Of a stretch of 64,000 bases of DNA, positions 1 to 9,403 are shown in pieces. The stretch is taken from contig JADGDD010000001.1 in the NCBI GenBank assembly GCA_016745075.1, positions 993,125 through 1,057,124 on the forward strand. Direction: 5' to 3'. Within the stretch, counting starts at the first letter, position 1. Every line of letters starts with the position of its first letter. A model generated the notes under the pieces. It did not search any database. It saw nothing but the letters and a program-made list of their open reading frames with translations, and was not told the origin of the DNA. The position numbers and the translations under genes were made by a program. Source of the stretch: Planctomycetota bacterium. GTDB taxonomy: Bacteria; Planctomycetota; UBA11346.

Positions 1-2
1 TA

Positions 3-773
3 CATTTAGCAGGGTCTGCTGGACAAATCTCAAGCCTCGACTCACTCTTGCATGATCGCGCCCGTAAACCGGTCACATTCATCAACCCATTCATCAGCTG
101 TCCCATGTCACTTCCCATGTCATGGATGGATGAACATGCTCTCCTACCAAATTCTTGGACAACAGCCATTGGCGGTGCTTTACTTGAGCAACCAGAACTC
201 GATGGTATGAGTTCCACCGTACTCAAAAAAAACCAATTCTGGCTCACCAAAGGGCTATTGCGGGCAAGTATTGTAGCTGCGGCAATCATTATCCTCATCA
301 CAACCCTTGCCCAAACAACAACCCATAGCCACCTCAGCAATCGATATACACTACTAGAAGGCACCAATCAATCTGGCCTTGTTCCCATCGCGCAAACAGC
401 ACATGCTGACCTTGAACGGATGAAAAACAACAAAATGCTGTTAGCACAACATATGACAAGCCTACGCCATATACGTAGAACTGATCATATTGCTCGTGAG
501 TTTCTCTCTTTAGTTGCCACCCTGCAAGACCCAGAAACCTGCCCAATCACCTTAGATAGTTTTGCTGTTAATCGCACCACTGAAGGCAATATCGAAATAC
601 ACCTTGTTGGCTTTGCCAAACTAGTCGGTTCTCAACGAAGCGCTGACATCCTCAATAATTTTGAAAATGAATTAAAAACACGGTATCCGGCCATTAGCAG
701 CCTCCACTCCATAAGCATGCCGCCAGATCCAACCCGCCATGCCTTTGGCTACCGCATTTCCATTGCTCATTAG
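3..773 (+). CDS. PilM C-terminus fused to PilN-like domain (5' partial)
   Basis: The frame is open from the window edge, so this is the 3' part of a longer gene. The first ~60 codons, including a Gly-Ser-Ala-Gly stretch and an INPF motif followed by AIGGALLE, resemble the end of PilM, the actin-like cytoplasmic ATPase of type IV pilus/type II secretion platforms. One hydrophobic segment follows (about 75-95 codons after the TTG at 48), then a ~150-residue periplasmic region with a helical stretch and a small alpha/beta domain, as in PilN. The architecture suggests a PilM-PilN or GspL-like fusion linking the cytoplasmic ring to the alignment complex. The TTG at 48 could pass for a start, but PilM-like sequence continues upstream of it. 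The assignment rests on weak motifs and topology. The next gene starts 6 bp downstream. Confidence 0.5.
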   Translation, partial: HLAGSAGQISSLDSLLHDRARKPVTFINPFISCPMSLPMSWMDEHALLPNSWTTAIGGALLEQPELDGMSSTVLKKNQFWLTKGLLRASIVAAAIIILITTLAQTTTHSHLSNRYTLLEGTNQSGLVPIAQTAHADLERMKNNKMLLAQHMTSLRHIRRTDHIAREFLSLVATLQDPETCPITLDSFAVNRTTEGNIEIHLVGFAKLVGSQRSADILNNFENELKTRYPAISSLHSISMPPDPTRHAFGYRISIAH

Positions 774-779
774 CTTCAC

Positions 780-2036
780 ATGGCCAGCTCCTCCCATCCC
801 CCTTCGTCTACGAAGAAAAGAAAGCCGCGTCCTTCTGCTCCCAGCATGCCGCAGCTTCAAAAACACCTCATTACGCAAGTTCCACGAGAAATTGCTGAAG
901 TACTAGCACCCTCCATTGAATGGCGTTGTACGGCAACACGGATTACTGCCGTTGTTCCAAACCTTGCATGGTTAGATGTATTCCAGCGATATGCTCAGCA
1001 GTGCATGGAACAATACGCTCTACACTACCAAAGGTCTCTACATGTTCGCTGCAAACTTGATGCAGAAGAAGATAGTGAACAACAGCAAACCAATACCCTT
1101 GACTCTTGGCTGCAAGATCCCGGCAATGAATTTGCGCTAACCGCATGCCACCGGATTATTAATGCACCAGGCATAGAACATAACCCACTGTATTTGTACG
1201 GTCCATCTGGATGCGGAAAAACCCATCTCCTTCATGCCGTAGCCCATGCCTACCAATCTATGCTTGGCGATGAAAGCGTTCTCTTTATTAATGGCTCAAC
1301 CTTCGTTAACAAAGATGCCCAAGAACTAGCAAGTCGGAAACAAACACCACTGCGAGATGCACTCGACAACGCTGTTCTAATTTGTTTTGATGATATCGAA
1401 CATCTTGCTTCTCGCAATCTTGCCCAAGAAGAGCTTTTCCACATTGTAAATACTTGTTTAGAAAATGGCCAACAACTCCTCTTTACTGGTCCTCAACCGC
1501 ATAACCATATTCACCAGCTCGAAGAACGGCTCTCAACTCGTCTTGGCTGGGGTCTTTCTATTGGCATTGATATCCCAATGCTTGAAACTCGTATTGCCTT
1601 CCTACGACAACTTGCAGGCAGCGCTTTAGATGACATTGCTGAAAAAGATCTTCCGACTTTGATTGAGACCCGCGCACCGGATATGCGGCAAGTCAAAAAG
1701 CTTGCAGACCGTCTTCTTAATGGTGAAGATCTGAGTATACACCAAGACGACATCAGCTTTGACCGCATTGTGAGTTGTGTCAGTGATTTCTATACCCTGC
1801 GAGTTGGTGATATTATTAGCAAACGCCGTACTCGCCCCATCACCCTTGCTCGGCAAACAACACTCTTACTCGCTCGACGCTTAACCAACCACAAACTGGA
1901 AAGCCTCGGGTCTCTTGTTGGTGGTCGTGACCATACCACCATCATCTATAGTCTCAGGCAGGCTGAAGAACGCATAGAACATGACAGCACCTATGCTGAT
2001 ACCATTCGTATCCTCACCCAAACGATCTTAGGATAA
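780..2036 (+). CDS. dnaA: DnaA-type chromosomal replication initiator
   Basis: This 418-residue AAA+ initiator would bind DnaA boxes and melt the origin. After a basic, Ser/Pro-rich N-terminal extension (1-25) and a small domain-I-like region, Walker A is GPSGCGKT (141-148) and Walker B is CFDDIE (202-207). The C-terminus holds the DnaA box-binding helix-turn-helix with the family signature GGRDHTT near residue 380. Length is at the low end for DnaA because the domain II linker is short. The gene follows the pilus gene by 6 bp, not dnaN. I saw no cluster of consensus DnaA boxes in the flanking intergenic DNA, so the origin may lie elsewhere or this may be a second DnaA, as occurs in some PVC lineages. 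Family identity is firm; which paralogue is not. Confidence 0.88.
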   Translation: MASSSHPPSSTKKRKPRPSAPSMPQLQKHLITQVPREIAEVLAPSIEWRCTATRITAVVPNLAWLDVFQRYAQQCMEQYALHYQRSLHVRCKLDAEEDSEQQQTNTLDSWLQDPGNEFALTACHRIINAPGIEHNPLYLYGPSGCGKTHLLHAVAHAYQSMLGDESVLFINGSTFVNKDAQELASRKQTPLRDALDNAVLICFDDIEHLASRNLAQEELFHIVNTCLENGQQLLFTGPQPHNHIHQLEERLSTRLGWGLSIGIDIPMLETRIAFLRQLAGSALDDIAEKDLPTLIETRAPDMRQVKKLADRLLNGEDLSIHQDDISFDRIVSCVSDFYTLRVGDIISKRRTRPITLARQTTLLLARRLTNHKLESLGSLVGGRDHTTIIYSLRQAEERIEHDSTYADTIRILTQTILG

Positions 2037-2182
2037 AAACACACTAAGTTGTTGAAATAACAAGAGATGGAAGACACGTCTCACTGTTAATTCCTGCCGC
2101 CCCAAAGACGGTTCTTGATTTTCATATTGGAAGCATACCTTACGGCTCCCTTAGCGATTACGCCTGTACTGGAAGCCTCTCT

Positions 2183-2386
2183 ATGTCCCACGTTCGCACA
2201 CAATACGCCGATGTCATCAATTCTGTCGGCGGCTATTATAACTTTGTTACCATTCTGAATCGTCGGATGAAAGAACTGCGTAACAATGCCCCACCAATGG
2301 TGGAGCCAACCTCTAAGAACGGTGATCTTATTGATCTTATCGTTCGCGAGATTGAAGCTGGGCATCTCAGCCTCAACGAAGTCTAA
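2183..2386 (+). CDS. rpoZ: RNA polymerase omega-like subunit
   Basis: A 67-residue protein that resembles RNA polymerase omega, the small chaperone subunit that clamps the beta' C-terminus. Visible resemblance: a segment around residues 18-35 like the conserved 'F-V-x-I-x-x-R-R' omega helix, then APPMVEP and a closing helix with EIEAG-L, matching the usual 'E-I-x-x-G' omega ending. The ATG has only a weak upstream purine tract (GGAAG). An overlapping minus-strand frame was rejected because it carries no recognisable protein signal. Low-complexity small proteins are easy to mis-assign, so this is probable rather than certain. Confidence 0.6.
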   Translation: MSHVRTQYADVINSVGGYYNFVTILNRRMKELRNNAPPMVEPTSKNGDLIDLIVREIEAGHLSLNEV

Positions 2387-2426
2387 CTCACTTCGCCTCC
2401 CTCTTTCTTTATACGACACAAAGAAT

Positions 2427-5400
2427 CTAGGTAGTTCTATCTGAATTGTCTAACCATTCTTCTAAAGCCTGGCGCAACTTTCCTTGCGCCACTGGCTTGC
2501 TCATGTAGTCGTTCATACCTACTTCAAGGCACCGCTCTCGGTCACCCTGCATTGCGTTTGCTGTCATCGCGATGATAGGAATGTTAGCATTGAGTACAGG
2601 AACATCAGCACTGCGTATTCTACGTGTCGCTTCAAACCCATCCATTTCAGGCATCTGACAATCCATAAACACCACGTCATAAGGTAGCTGCTCTAATGCA
2701 GCAAGCGCTTCAAGTCCATTAGCCGCGACATCAACAGTCACCCCTATTTTCTTGAGCATTCCCTTGGCAACCATCTGATTCACCGTATTATCTTCCACTA
2801 ATAAAACACGGCCAACTAACGGGAGCTTAATATCATGTGTGGAGGTCTCTTCTTGTGCGGTATAACGAGTAACAAGCTTTTGAGCGACACCAAGCTCTGT
2901 GTTAATACCGGCAACTTGTAAGAGCGCTGCATAGAGTTCGCTCTGTCGTAAAGGCTTACTTAGGTATCCAGAAAAACCTTTTTGATACATCTTCATTGCA
3001 TCACCACATTGGCCTTGCGATGTCAGCAAGACTAACTTCGTTGTTCGTAAATGCTCATCATTTCGTATCAATGCTCCCAAACGATCACCATCCATACCCG
3101 GCATCTGCATATCAATCAATGCAATATCATAGGGAATTTTTTCAGAATAAGCATGGTTCATAGCTTCAAGAGCATCCTCTCCATTTGCACACAAGGTATA
3201 ATCAGCCTGCCAGGCAGTAAGAAATTCTTTTAATAACTGTCGGTTTGTTTCATTATCATCAACAACCAAAATTCTCTGTTCATGGAGATCTAAGCTTTCC
3301 TGCAATGGTTGACGGTCCCTTACTAGAGGAAGTCTTACGGTAAAATGAAAGACAGATCCATGCCCATACGTACTAGCGACTCCAATACTTCCACCCATCA
3401 TTTCGGTCAATTCTTTACTAATAGCAAGCCCTAAACCAGTACCTCCAAACTTACGGGTTGTTGAAGCATCCGCCTGTGTAAACTTTTGAAAGAGGGACTT
3501 ACATTGTTTCTCTGTTAAACCAATACCTGTATCCTCAACGGTAAACTGCAGCAACATCTCATTTGGGCTTCCCTCTATGTCTTCTGCTTCACACTGGACG
3601 ATAACCGTTCCTGATTCAGTAAATTTAATCGCATTGCCTACCAAATTAGTTAAAATTTGTCGAATACGACCGGGATCTCCTTGATACCAATTATGAATAG
3701 ATGGGTTTGCTGAACAAATTAATTCCAAACCCTTTTCCTCAGCTTTAAATGCCAAAGTACAACCGAAATCTTCCATAAGATCACCCAAACTAAATTCAAG
3801 TAATTCTAAATTAAGCTTACCAGCTTCAATTTTTGAAAAATCCAGAATATCATTAATAATAGCCAATAGAGATTCACCACTTCTTCTCACCGTTTCGGCA
3901 CGGTTATATTGTTCTTCATTTAATTCACCATCAAGCATTAAGCTGGTCATGCCAATAACACCATTCATTGGCGTTCTAATTTCATGGCTCATATTGGCCA
4001 AAAATTCACTTTTAGCTAGGGTTGCCGCCTCCGCTTCTTCCTTTGCTAAGCGCAAATCGTTTTCGGCTTGTTTCCGACTGGTCACATCTCGAAAATTCCA
4101 TACACGACCAACAATAGATTCTTCTCGTATCATTGGCCTAGAACTGCGTTCAAAGATAGAACCATCTTTGAACGATACAAAATCTGAATGTTCTTCCTTT
4201 TGTTTGTCTCCTACAAAACTCATCCCATATAAAAATTGCTTAATTCCATGTAACTCTGTAAATATATGCGTAAAAACATTTTTAAGCGGTTCGCCATTAA
4301 GGTTTTTGTCTGAAATATTCCACATTTCAAGAAAACGACTATTCGCATGAAGAATAATTTCATGCTCATCCGCCACCAAAATACCATCATCTGTAGATTC
4401 TAAGGTTGATTCTAATACTGATAACATACCTACTACTTGCTGTTCGGCCTCTTTCCGCTTGGTGATATCGGTTCGAATAGCAATATAACTGACAACTTTT
4501 CCGTCGATATCCTTAAATGGAACAATTGTTGTATCAACCCAATACACACTGCCGCCTTTAGTAAGGTTACAAACCTCTCCATGCCACACATTACCACCGC
4601 TAATAGTCTCCCACATCTCTATCCAGAATGAGTCTGGATGTACTGAAGATTTAATAATTCTATGGTTCTGGCCAACTATCTCACCACGGCTATAGCCACT
4701 AATATCACAAAATTTATCGTTACAAAAAGTTATCGTTCCATGAATATCTGCGACTGCCACAATAGAATGCTGATCTAAAGCAAAGCGCTGTTCTTTAAGC
4801 TCGGCAAAAGCTAACTCAATACCCTCTTTATGTTGTTCCACAATTCGTTCGTGCCGTTCACGCATAGACAACATATACGTTAAAGTATCAGCAAGAGTAC
4901 CAATCTCATTGTCCGCATGCACTGCAACTCTCTGAGTAAGATCTCCTCTCGCTGCTTGTAAGCTCATATCTGCAAGATCAGTTAAAGGGTTCACAATTCT
5001 ATTTGCCTGCACATAGGCAAAAAAAGCTGCGATTAAGCCAATTGCGCAAACAAAGAGTATTATCGTCAGACGAAGACCCTCTGATAAGCCAATAATTTCA
5101 TCCACATTAATTTCACTAATAAAAACCCAATCCACGCCTTGCAGGGAAAGAGATTGATGCCCACCAACTACCATAGAACCGTTAGGGCCAACATACGTCA
5201 AAACACTCTTTTCATTATCCTCAGAGTTATGTTTCCAAGAATTAAATTGCTCAGTTGTTATTCCCTTTATTAAAACAGAATTCCGATCCTCTCCCATTGC
5301 TGTTCGTAATAACCCATCTGTTCCCACCAAATAATGCGATAGCGAACTACGGCTTGAATTAAGACCATGCTCAACAGCATTAAATACACGGTCTAAAGTA

Positions 5401-6086
5401 ATTTGAATGGCTAAAACACCATTCTTCTCTCCATTACGATCTATCAATGGTGCGGTCAAGAACCCTGCCATGAGGTTATCAGATGGGGCGTAACGTTCTA
5501 TATCCGAAAAGAAAGGTTTTCCATACTGAATCGTTTTCTGTACAGCGTGAGCAAAACGTGTTTGTGCATACGTCCCATTCACAAGATTTGTCCCAAGGTC
5601 GGACTCGCGCGCCACAGAGAATAAAATATTTCCCTGATTATCAATGAGAAATACATCATGAATATAATCACGCTGTTCTTCTAACAATATTAAATCATCT
5701 TGAAGACCATTAACGCATTCCTCCCAATGATGGCTAGCAACAAATTCTTGAGTCTCCATATTGCTCACTCGTTCTGCTTCAATAAGCTTAGATAGCAAAT
5801 CACTATGCACACGAACTTCTGCGTATCCTGCAAGGTCCTTAAATCTATAATCAAACCACGTATCAATAAATGCCGTTTTCAAATACGAAAAACGCTCTAA
5901 TTGATTTTTTGCCGAATCAATGAGATACCCTCTGCCAGCCTCGTAACCTATCCATGAAACAATCGTCATTGGTACTAATGCCAGAAGCAAAAACCAACGC
6001 AGAAGCGTTTGTCGCAAAGAGCCTCTCTTCTTGTTCACAAAAGTCTCAGTTCCGCTCATCATACCTACTTTCTCGTATTCATCCAT
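2427..6086 (-). CDS. Hybrid sensor histidine kinase with two PAS and two receiver domains
   Basis: A 1219-residue membrane kinase that senses an extracellular signal and passes phosphate along an internal relay. Order: TM1 (about 28-47), a large periplasmic dCache-like sensor (50-345), TM2 (about 350-372), HAMP (375-425), PAS1 (about 435-560), PAS2 (565-680), HisKA with phospho-acceptor His near 700 in the NMSHEIRTPMNG motif, HATPase_c with N, G1 and G2 boxes, receiver 1 (phospho-Asp near 993, IDMQMPGMDG) and receiver 2 (near 1142, MDCQMPEMDG). There is no Hpt domain, so an external phosphotransfer protein is likely needed. No response regulator lies next to it. It is convergent with the omega-like gene and separated from rnpB by about 140 bp. 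Confidence 0.93.
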   Translation of the reverse strand: MDEYEKVGMMSGTETFVNKKRGSLRQTLLRWFLLLALVPMTIVSWIGYEAGRGYLIDSAKNQLERFSYLKTAFIDTWFDYRFKDLAGYAEVRVHSDLLSKLIEAERVSNMETQEFVASHHWEECVNGLQDDLILLEEQRDYIHDVFLIDNQGNILFSVARESDLGTNLVNGTYAQTRFAHAVQKTIQYGKPFFSDIERYAPSDNLMAGFLTAPLIDRNGEKNGVLAIQITLDRVFNAVEHGLNSSRSSLSHYLVGTDGLLRTAMGEDRNSVLIKGITTEQFNSWKHNSEDNEKSVLTYVGPNGSMVVGGHQSLSLQGVDWVFISEINVDEIIGLSEGLRLTIILFVCAIGLIAAFFAYVQANRIVNPLTDLADMSLQAARGDLTQRVAVHADNEIGTLADTLTYMLSMRERHERIVEQHKEGIELAFAELKEQRFALDQHSIVAVADIHGTITFCNDKFCDISGYSRGEIVGQNHRIIKSSVHPDSFWIEMWETISGGNVWHGEVCNLTKGGSVYWVDTTIVPFKDIDGKVVSYIAIRTDITKRKEAEQQVVGMLSVLESTLESTDDGILVADEHEIILHANSRFLEMWNISDKNLNGEPLKNVFTHIFTELHGIKQFLYGMSFVGDKQKEEHSDFVSFKDGSIFERSSRPMIREESIVGRVWNFRDVTSRKQAENDLRLAKEEAEAATLAKSEFLANMSHEIRTPMNGVIGMTSLMLDGELNEEQYNRAETVRRSGESLLAIINDILDFSKIEAGKLNLELLEFSLGDLMEDFGCTLAFKAEEKGLELICSANPSIHNWYQGDPGRIRQILTNLVGNAIKFTESGTVIVQCEAEDIEGSPNEMLLQFTVEDTGIGLTEKQCKSLFQKFTQADASTTRKFGGTGLGLAISKELTEMMGGSIGVASTYGHGSVFHFTVRLPLVRDRQPLQESLDLHEQRILVVDDNETNRQLLKEFLTAWQADYTLCANGEDALEAMNHAYSEKIPYDIALIDMQMPGMDGDRLGALIRNDEHLRTTKLVLLTSQGQCGDAMKMYQKGFSGYLSKPLRQSELYAALLQVAGINTELGVAQKLVTRYTAQEETSTHDIKLPLVGRVLLVEDNTVNQMVAKGMLKKIGVTVDVAANGLEALAALEQLPYDVVFMDCQMPEMDGFEATRRIRSADVPVLNANIPIIAMTANAMQGDRERCLEVGMNDYMSKPVAQGKLRQALEEWLDNSDRTT

Positions 6087-6226
6087 TAAGAAAAGATAAC
6101 ATAGCTCATCAACAAAGCCGCTACTATCACGCGAACACCAATAATGTCTCTATTCTCGGCCAATAGAAAAATTTCTTTCAGCATAGAACATTCTACACGG
6201 AAAGAGCTTACATAGCAACTGTAACC

Positions 6227-6265
6227 TAAAAAAAGCCCCAGCTCTCATATTCTGAAAGCTGGGGC
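6227..6265 (-). terminator. Rho-independent terminator of rnpB
   Basis: A 9-bp GC-rich stem (6235-6243 with 6257-6265, GCCCCAGCT/AGCTGGGGC) is followed on the minus strand by a run of T residues at 6234-6227. It lies directly after the 3' end of RNase P RNA. Confidence 0.88.
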
Positions 6266-6269
6266 AAAA

Positions 6270-6682
6270 GTGAGAAGTTCCTACCGATAAGCCGGGTTCT
6301 GTCTGATGAGCCCGAAAGTTCACACGGGACAGTCATTTATCTGCACACCAGCGTTACCACTGATATTGTAGCGCCCACTCGCTACCTCTCATACCTCAGT
6401 TGAGGCATGTATGGTGCGGGTACACCTAAGTAGCAGTCTGGGCTTGCTCCAAGTGGGGTTTACCATGCCAGCTTCCTTGCGGTTGCCGCGGTGCGCTCTT
6501 ACCGCACCATTTCACCCTTACCACGCACAATGCACATGGCGGTATATTTTCTGTGGCACTTTCCCTGTCGCCTTCTCACAAACGACGGCTGGATTTACCA
6601 GTCACCCTTCCCTACGGAGCCCGGACTTTCCTCGACCACCTGTAAGCGGCCGCGACTGTCTGGCAGAATGAGAGTCTCTTCA
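6270..6682 (-). ncRNA. rnpB: RNase P RNA, bacterial type A
   Basis: The catalytic RNA that trims tRNA 5' leaders. On the minus strand the universal 5' core GAGGAAAGTCCGGGCTCC is at 6633-6616, preceded by CAGACAGTCGC, and the universal 3' core ACAGAACCCGGCTTATCGG lies near 6306-6284. The terminal P1 helix can be drawn between 6662-6668 and 6279-6285 (TTCTGCC with GGTAGGA). Length of about 410 nt fits type A. A terminator follows immediately. Exact ends are estimated from P1 pairing. Plus-strand open frames across this region are shadows. Confidence 0.93.
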
Positions 6683-6706
6683 TTTCTAGAGATCTGTCTA
6701 GGCCTA

Positions 6707-7696
6707 TTACTTACAGTCTACCCAAGCAATGCGGGCAAGACGAACACCACCAGAAAGATCATGATTAGAACTGACATACAGATCTCCATTATGGTCAGTA
6801 ATAAGCTCTGGGGCCGCTACTGGAATACGACCAACATAATACTCGTTCATGTCGACTTTGCGGCCATCATCTATACCAAAGTTACGTGGATCATCAGAAC
6901 AATACACATGAGAGCGAGCACTCTGATAATTTTCTGTACGAAACAAATAGTACAATCCTTCATGCTCAATCACAGTTGGGCTTTCTGCCATATAAGCATG
7001 GTGATGAAAATGCTCATCATAATTAACGATTTCCCAATCAGACCAGTTCATAAGATCTTGTGAAGTCCGTAAATAAATACCGCAATTCAATGGGTCTCCA
7101 TCGTGGTAACCAGCATAATAGCAATACCAGAGTCCATCAATTTTGATCAGCGATGGATCACGAACATTGCCCGGCCCTGTAAAGATTCGACTTTGACCTT
7201 TATCATTAAGATGACGCGTCCAAGACCTTCCATCTGGCGAAGTCATTAAACACATTTGACAGGTACCACGTGTTGCCAATAAGGCATCTCCAGTTTGTTC
7301 TGAGTCCTCCGCCGAAACAGTTAAACCGCCATAAAGCATATACCACGTACCATCTTGCTCGACAACAAATGGAGACTGTATTTGCGTATCCTGAGTTCCT
7401 TCAGCACCACCGAGACATTCTCCGTACTGGGTATCACCAAGCAAAATTTCATCAGTACATGTCCATTGTTCTTGCTGTAATGATTCGCCTTCCCAGTGGT
7501 ACAAAATACGCCGATTCATACCGCTGCAATTTCTCAAACAACTCCATAAATGCCATTTTTTATCTGGGCCACAAAACACATGATGATCAACCGCTTCTTG
7601 CCGTTCTTGAAACGGAATACCAATATTTTTCATATCTGGATTGGGACCAATTATAATCCAATCGGAGGCAATCACAGGGCGTTGTCGTTTTATCAT
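6707..7696 (-). CDS. Five-bladed beta-propeller glycosidase-like protein (GH43/32-like)
   Basis: A 329-residue protein with repeated blade motifs ending in short W-Y or D-G-x-W-Y strands. The most telling is RDPSLIKIDGLWYCYYAG (about residues 178-195), typical of GH43/GH32/GH68 five-bladed propellers. No signal peptide is evident, so it probably acts in the cytoplasm on imported oligosaccharides. It overlaps the upstream esterase gene by 4 nt (ATGA), indicating translational coupling. It faces away from the sugar-phosphate cluster across a shared control region, suggesting one glycan-use locus. The specific substrate cannot be told, and a GH130-like phosphorylase is an alternative. Confidence 0.62.
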   Translation of the reverse strand: MIKRQRPVIASDWIIIGPNPDMKNIGIPFQERQEAVDHHVFCGPDKKWHLWSCLRNCSGMNRRILYHWEGESLQQEQWTCTDEILLGDTQYGECLGGAEGTQDTQIQSPFVVEQDGTWYMLYGGLTVSAEDSEQTGDALLATRGTCQMCLMTSPDGRSWTRHLNDKGQSRIFTGPGNVRDPSLIKIDGLWYCYYAGYHDGDPLNCGIYLRTSQDLMNWSDWEIVNYDEHFHHHAYMAESPTVIEHEGLYYLFRTENYQSARSHVYCSDDPRNFGIDDGRKVDMNEYYVGRIPVAAPELITDHNGDLYVSSNHDLSGGVRLARIAWVDCK

Positions 7697-8550
7697 TCTT
7701 TATCCTTCATCGGTATTGTAGTGTTTTTTATCATATTCGTAAGTGCTTCATACATACGTTGTCCTAAAATCAACTGTCCTGCGCTATTATAGTGTACCTC
7801 ATCTTTTTTCTTTGGTAAATCATCACAATCTACCCAAGATGTTGCTGGCAGAAGACAGTCCATTTGTGCCTGCCTCACTATGCCTACCCCTTTATATTTT
7901 TTTACAGGCGGATTTATTCGTCCACATATAAACGGGACAGCTTTGTTGCCACAAGCAGACCGAACCTCGCTAATAAGAAAATGTAAAGCTTTTGCATAGG
8001 CCTGTGCTGATGCTTCATTTCTTGAATCTGACTCGCCCTGCATCCAAAAGAAACCTTCAACAGAATAATTTATTTGCTGAGATAATGCCGCTTTAATGAT
8101 TCGAATGAATTGCGGCTGTAATATTCCGAGCTTATGATGCCCATTCCCCTGCCACTGCTTTACTAAACTTGACCCATTGACAGCAAATTTGATAATACCT
8201 ACTTTCTCCTTTGGGTGCTGTTCTGCATATGCTTTTAAAAAACCAATTTCTGGACCAAATACATGACCTTGCACAGAAAAAGGTTGCCACGATGCAGTCG
8301 TTACATCTTGCGCTAACTGAAGAATGTATTTCCCAGATTTATTTTGAATGTTTCTTCCAATGAATGGATAGCCATCTTCTGCAACGAATATCTGCACATT
8401 CTGAGTAGCTAGCTCAACATCCTTTAAATCGTCAACGCGGCCCTGTCCAAGCATATTACTTTGTCCGGCAAAGAGGAATATCTTAATTCCTTCTGAATGT
8501 TCTGCCCATAGACAGGTACAACAAAACAGCGCCCATACCACTCGTATCAT
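7693..8550 (-). CDS. Sialate O-acetylesterase-like SGNH esterase, exported
   Basis: A 285-residue carbohydrate esterase that would remove acetyl groups from sugars. It has a short signal peptide (about 1-20, ending near HSEG). The SASA-family nucleophile block is FLFAGQSNM (about 26-34, catalytic Ser), with a WMQGESD block (about 170) and a C-terminal D-E-V-H-Y-N catalytic Asp/His block. Length fits a minimal single-domain member. It is the first gene of the minus-strand transcription unit reading away from the 34-bp palindrome. The family call is strong; true specificity for sialic acid is not implied. Confidence 0.85.
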   Translation of the reverse strand: MIRVVWALFCCTCLWAEHSEGIKIFLFAGQSNMLGQGRVDDLKDVELATQNVQIFVAEDGYPFIGRNIQNKSGKYILQLAQDVTTASWQPFSVQGHVFGPEIGFLKAYAEQHPKEKVGIIKFAVNGSSLVKQWQGNGHHKLGILQPQFIRIIKAALSQQINYSVEGFFWMQGESDSRNEASAQAYAKALHFLISEVRSACGNKAVPFICGRINPPVKKYKGVGIVRQAQMDCLLPATSWVDCDDLPKKKDEVHYNSAGQLILGQRMYEALTNMIKNTTIPMKDKE

Positions 8551-8853
8551 CTGCCATCTCCTAACCCATATTTACATATGCATTTCACCCGAACCATACT
8601 GGTATTACCAGATAAATCAAGGCCATTATACCATCACTTCTAACAAAAAAGCATCTCCATGCTTGCGTCCGCCCTATTGTCCATATGTTTGAACATATGG
8701 ACAATAGAAAAAGGGTCATTCTTCTCAATTTCCAGCCAATTTCGTCTGGGGCACAACTACTCACCCGACCATTATCCATATTGGTACAACGAGCCACTCA
8801 CTGAACCGACCTATAATATTATCACTCATGTAATTCTATAAAAGGATTTTAGT
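8551..8853. promoter_or_regulatory. Divergent promoter region
   Basis: About 300 bp between the esterase gene (minus) and the first cupin isomerase gene (plus), with no supported gene. It contains the 34-bp palindrome at 8674-8707 and a TATAAT-like hexamer near 8812, about 40 bp before the plus-strand start. That start has an AAAGGA ribosome-binding site. No good -35 box is visible at standard spacing from the hexamer, consistent with an activator-dependent or atypical promoter. Confidence 0.5.
8674..8707. promoter_or_regulatory. Perfect 34-bp palindromic operator
   Basis: Two perfect 16-bp arms, CTATTGTCCATATGTT (8674-8689) and its reverse complement (8692-8707), flank a 2-bp centre. The symmetry and divergent-promoter position are typical of a dimeric repressor site. 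The nearest candidate is the GntR/UTRA regulator encoded two genes downstream. The central 13 bp recur at 11205-11217. Confidence 0.75.
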
Positions 8854-9399
8854 ATGTTACCAAAATATCACCCAGAAACAGGCGCACTCTCTGGGCCACA
8901 TGTTTCAGTAATAAGCCGATCGATTGGAGACTTACGTGGGGTTTTTGCTGATGAACAAGCACGTGTAGACTTACCGCAAGAACAGCTCGCCTATCGTGTC
9001 AAATGCCATACACCTGTCGCCGAAGGGACCAGCGGCGGATTGTTTTTTGGCACGTCCTACCTTGAACCAGGATTAATTGGTGATGAGTACATGATGACGA
9101 AGGGGCACTTCCATGCTGTCCGTGATACCGCCGAATACTATTGGTGCATAAGCGGAAGCGGGTATTTATTACTTATGGATGAAAAAAGAAAGAGTTGGAT
9201 TGAGACAATCCAGACAGGAAGTCTTCATTATATACCAGGCTCCATCGCTCACCGTCTTATCAATACAGGTGACCAAACACTGATCGTTAGCGCTTGTTGG
9301 CCTGCTGATGCCGGACATGATTATAGTAGTATTGTTGAAACAGGATTTTCTAGCCGTGTGCGTTGCGTAGGTGGAAAACCACAAATATGTCCGGAGTAG
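8854..9399 (+). CDS. Cupin-type glucose-6-phosphate isomerase
   Basis: A 181-residue protein of the cupin phosphoglucose isomerase family, metal-dependent and unrelated to classical Pgi. It interconverts glucose-6-phosphate and fructose-6-phosphate or a related aldose/ketose phosphate. The metal site reads KGHFHAVRDTAEYYWCISG (about 90-108), supplying two His and one Glu. The second cupin strand has PGSIAHRLINTG, with the fourth His near residue 131. Length equals that of single-domain family members. The ATG follows AAAGGA at good spacing. It heads the sugar cluster, and a related enzyme ends the same cluster. Confidence 0.82.
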   Translation: MLPKYHPETGALSGPHVSVISRSIGDLRGVFADEQARVDLPQEQLAYRVKCHTPVAEGTSGGLFFGTSYLEPGLIGDEYMMTKGHFHAVRDTAEYYWCISGSGYLLLMDEKRKSWIETIQTGSLHYIPGSIAHRLINTGDQTLIVSACWPADAGHDYSSIVETGFSSRVRCVGGKPQICPE

Positions 9400-9403
9400 C
9401 ATA

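Noticed and set aside
2087..2419. Minus-strand frame of 110 codons
   Set aside because: It overlaps the omega-like gene, which has a recognisable pattern, and has no good start signal.
6411..7063. Plus-strand frames of 86 and 190 codons
   Set aside because: They lie antisense to rnpB and the glycosidase gene and show no protein-like pattern.
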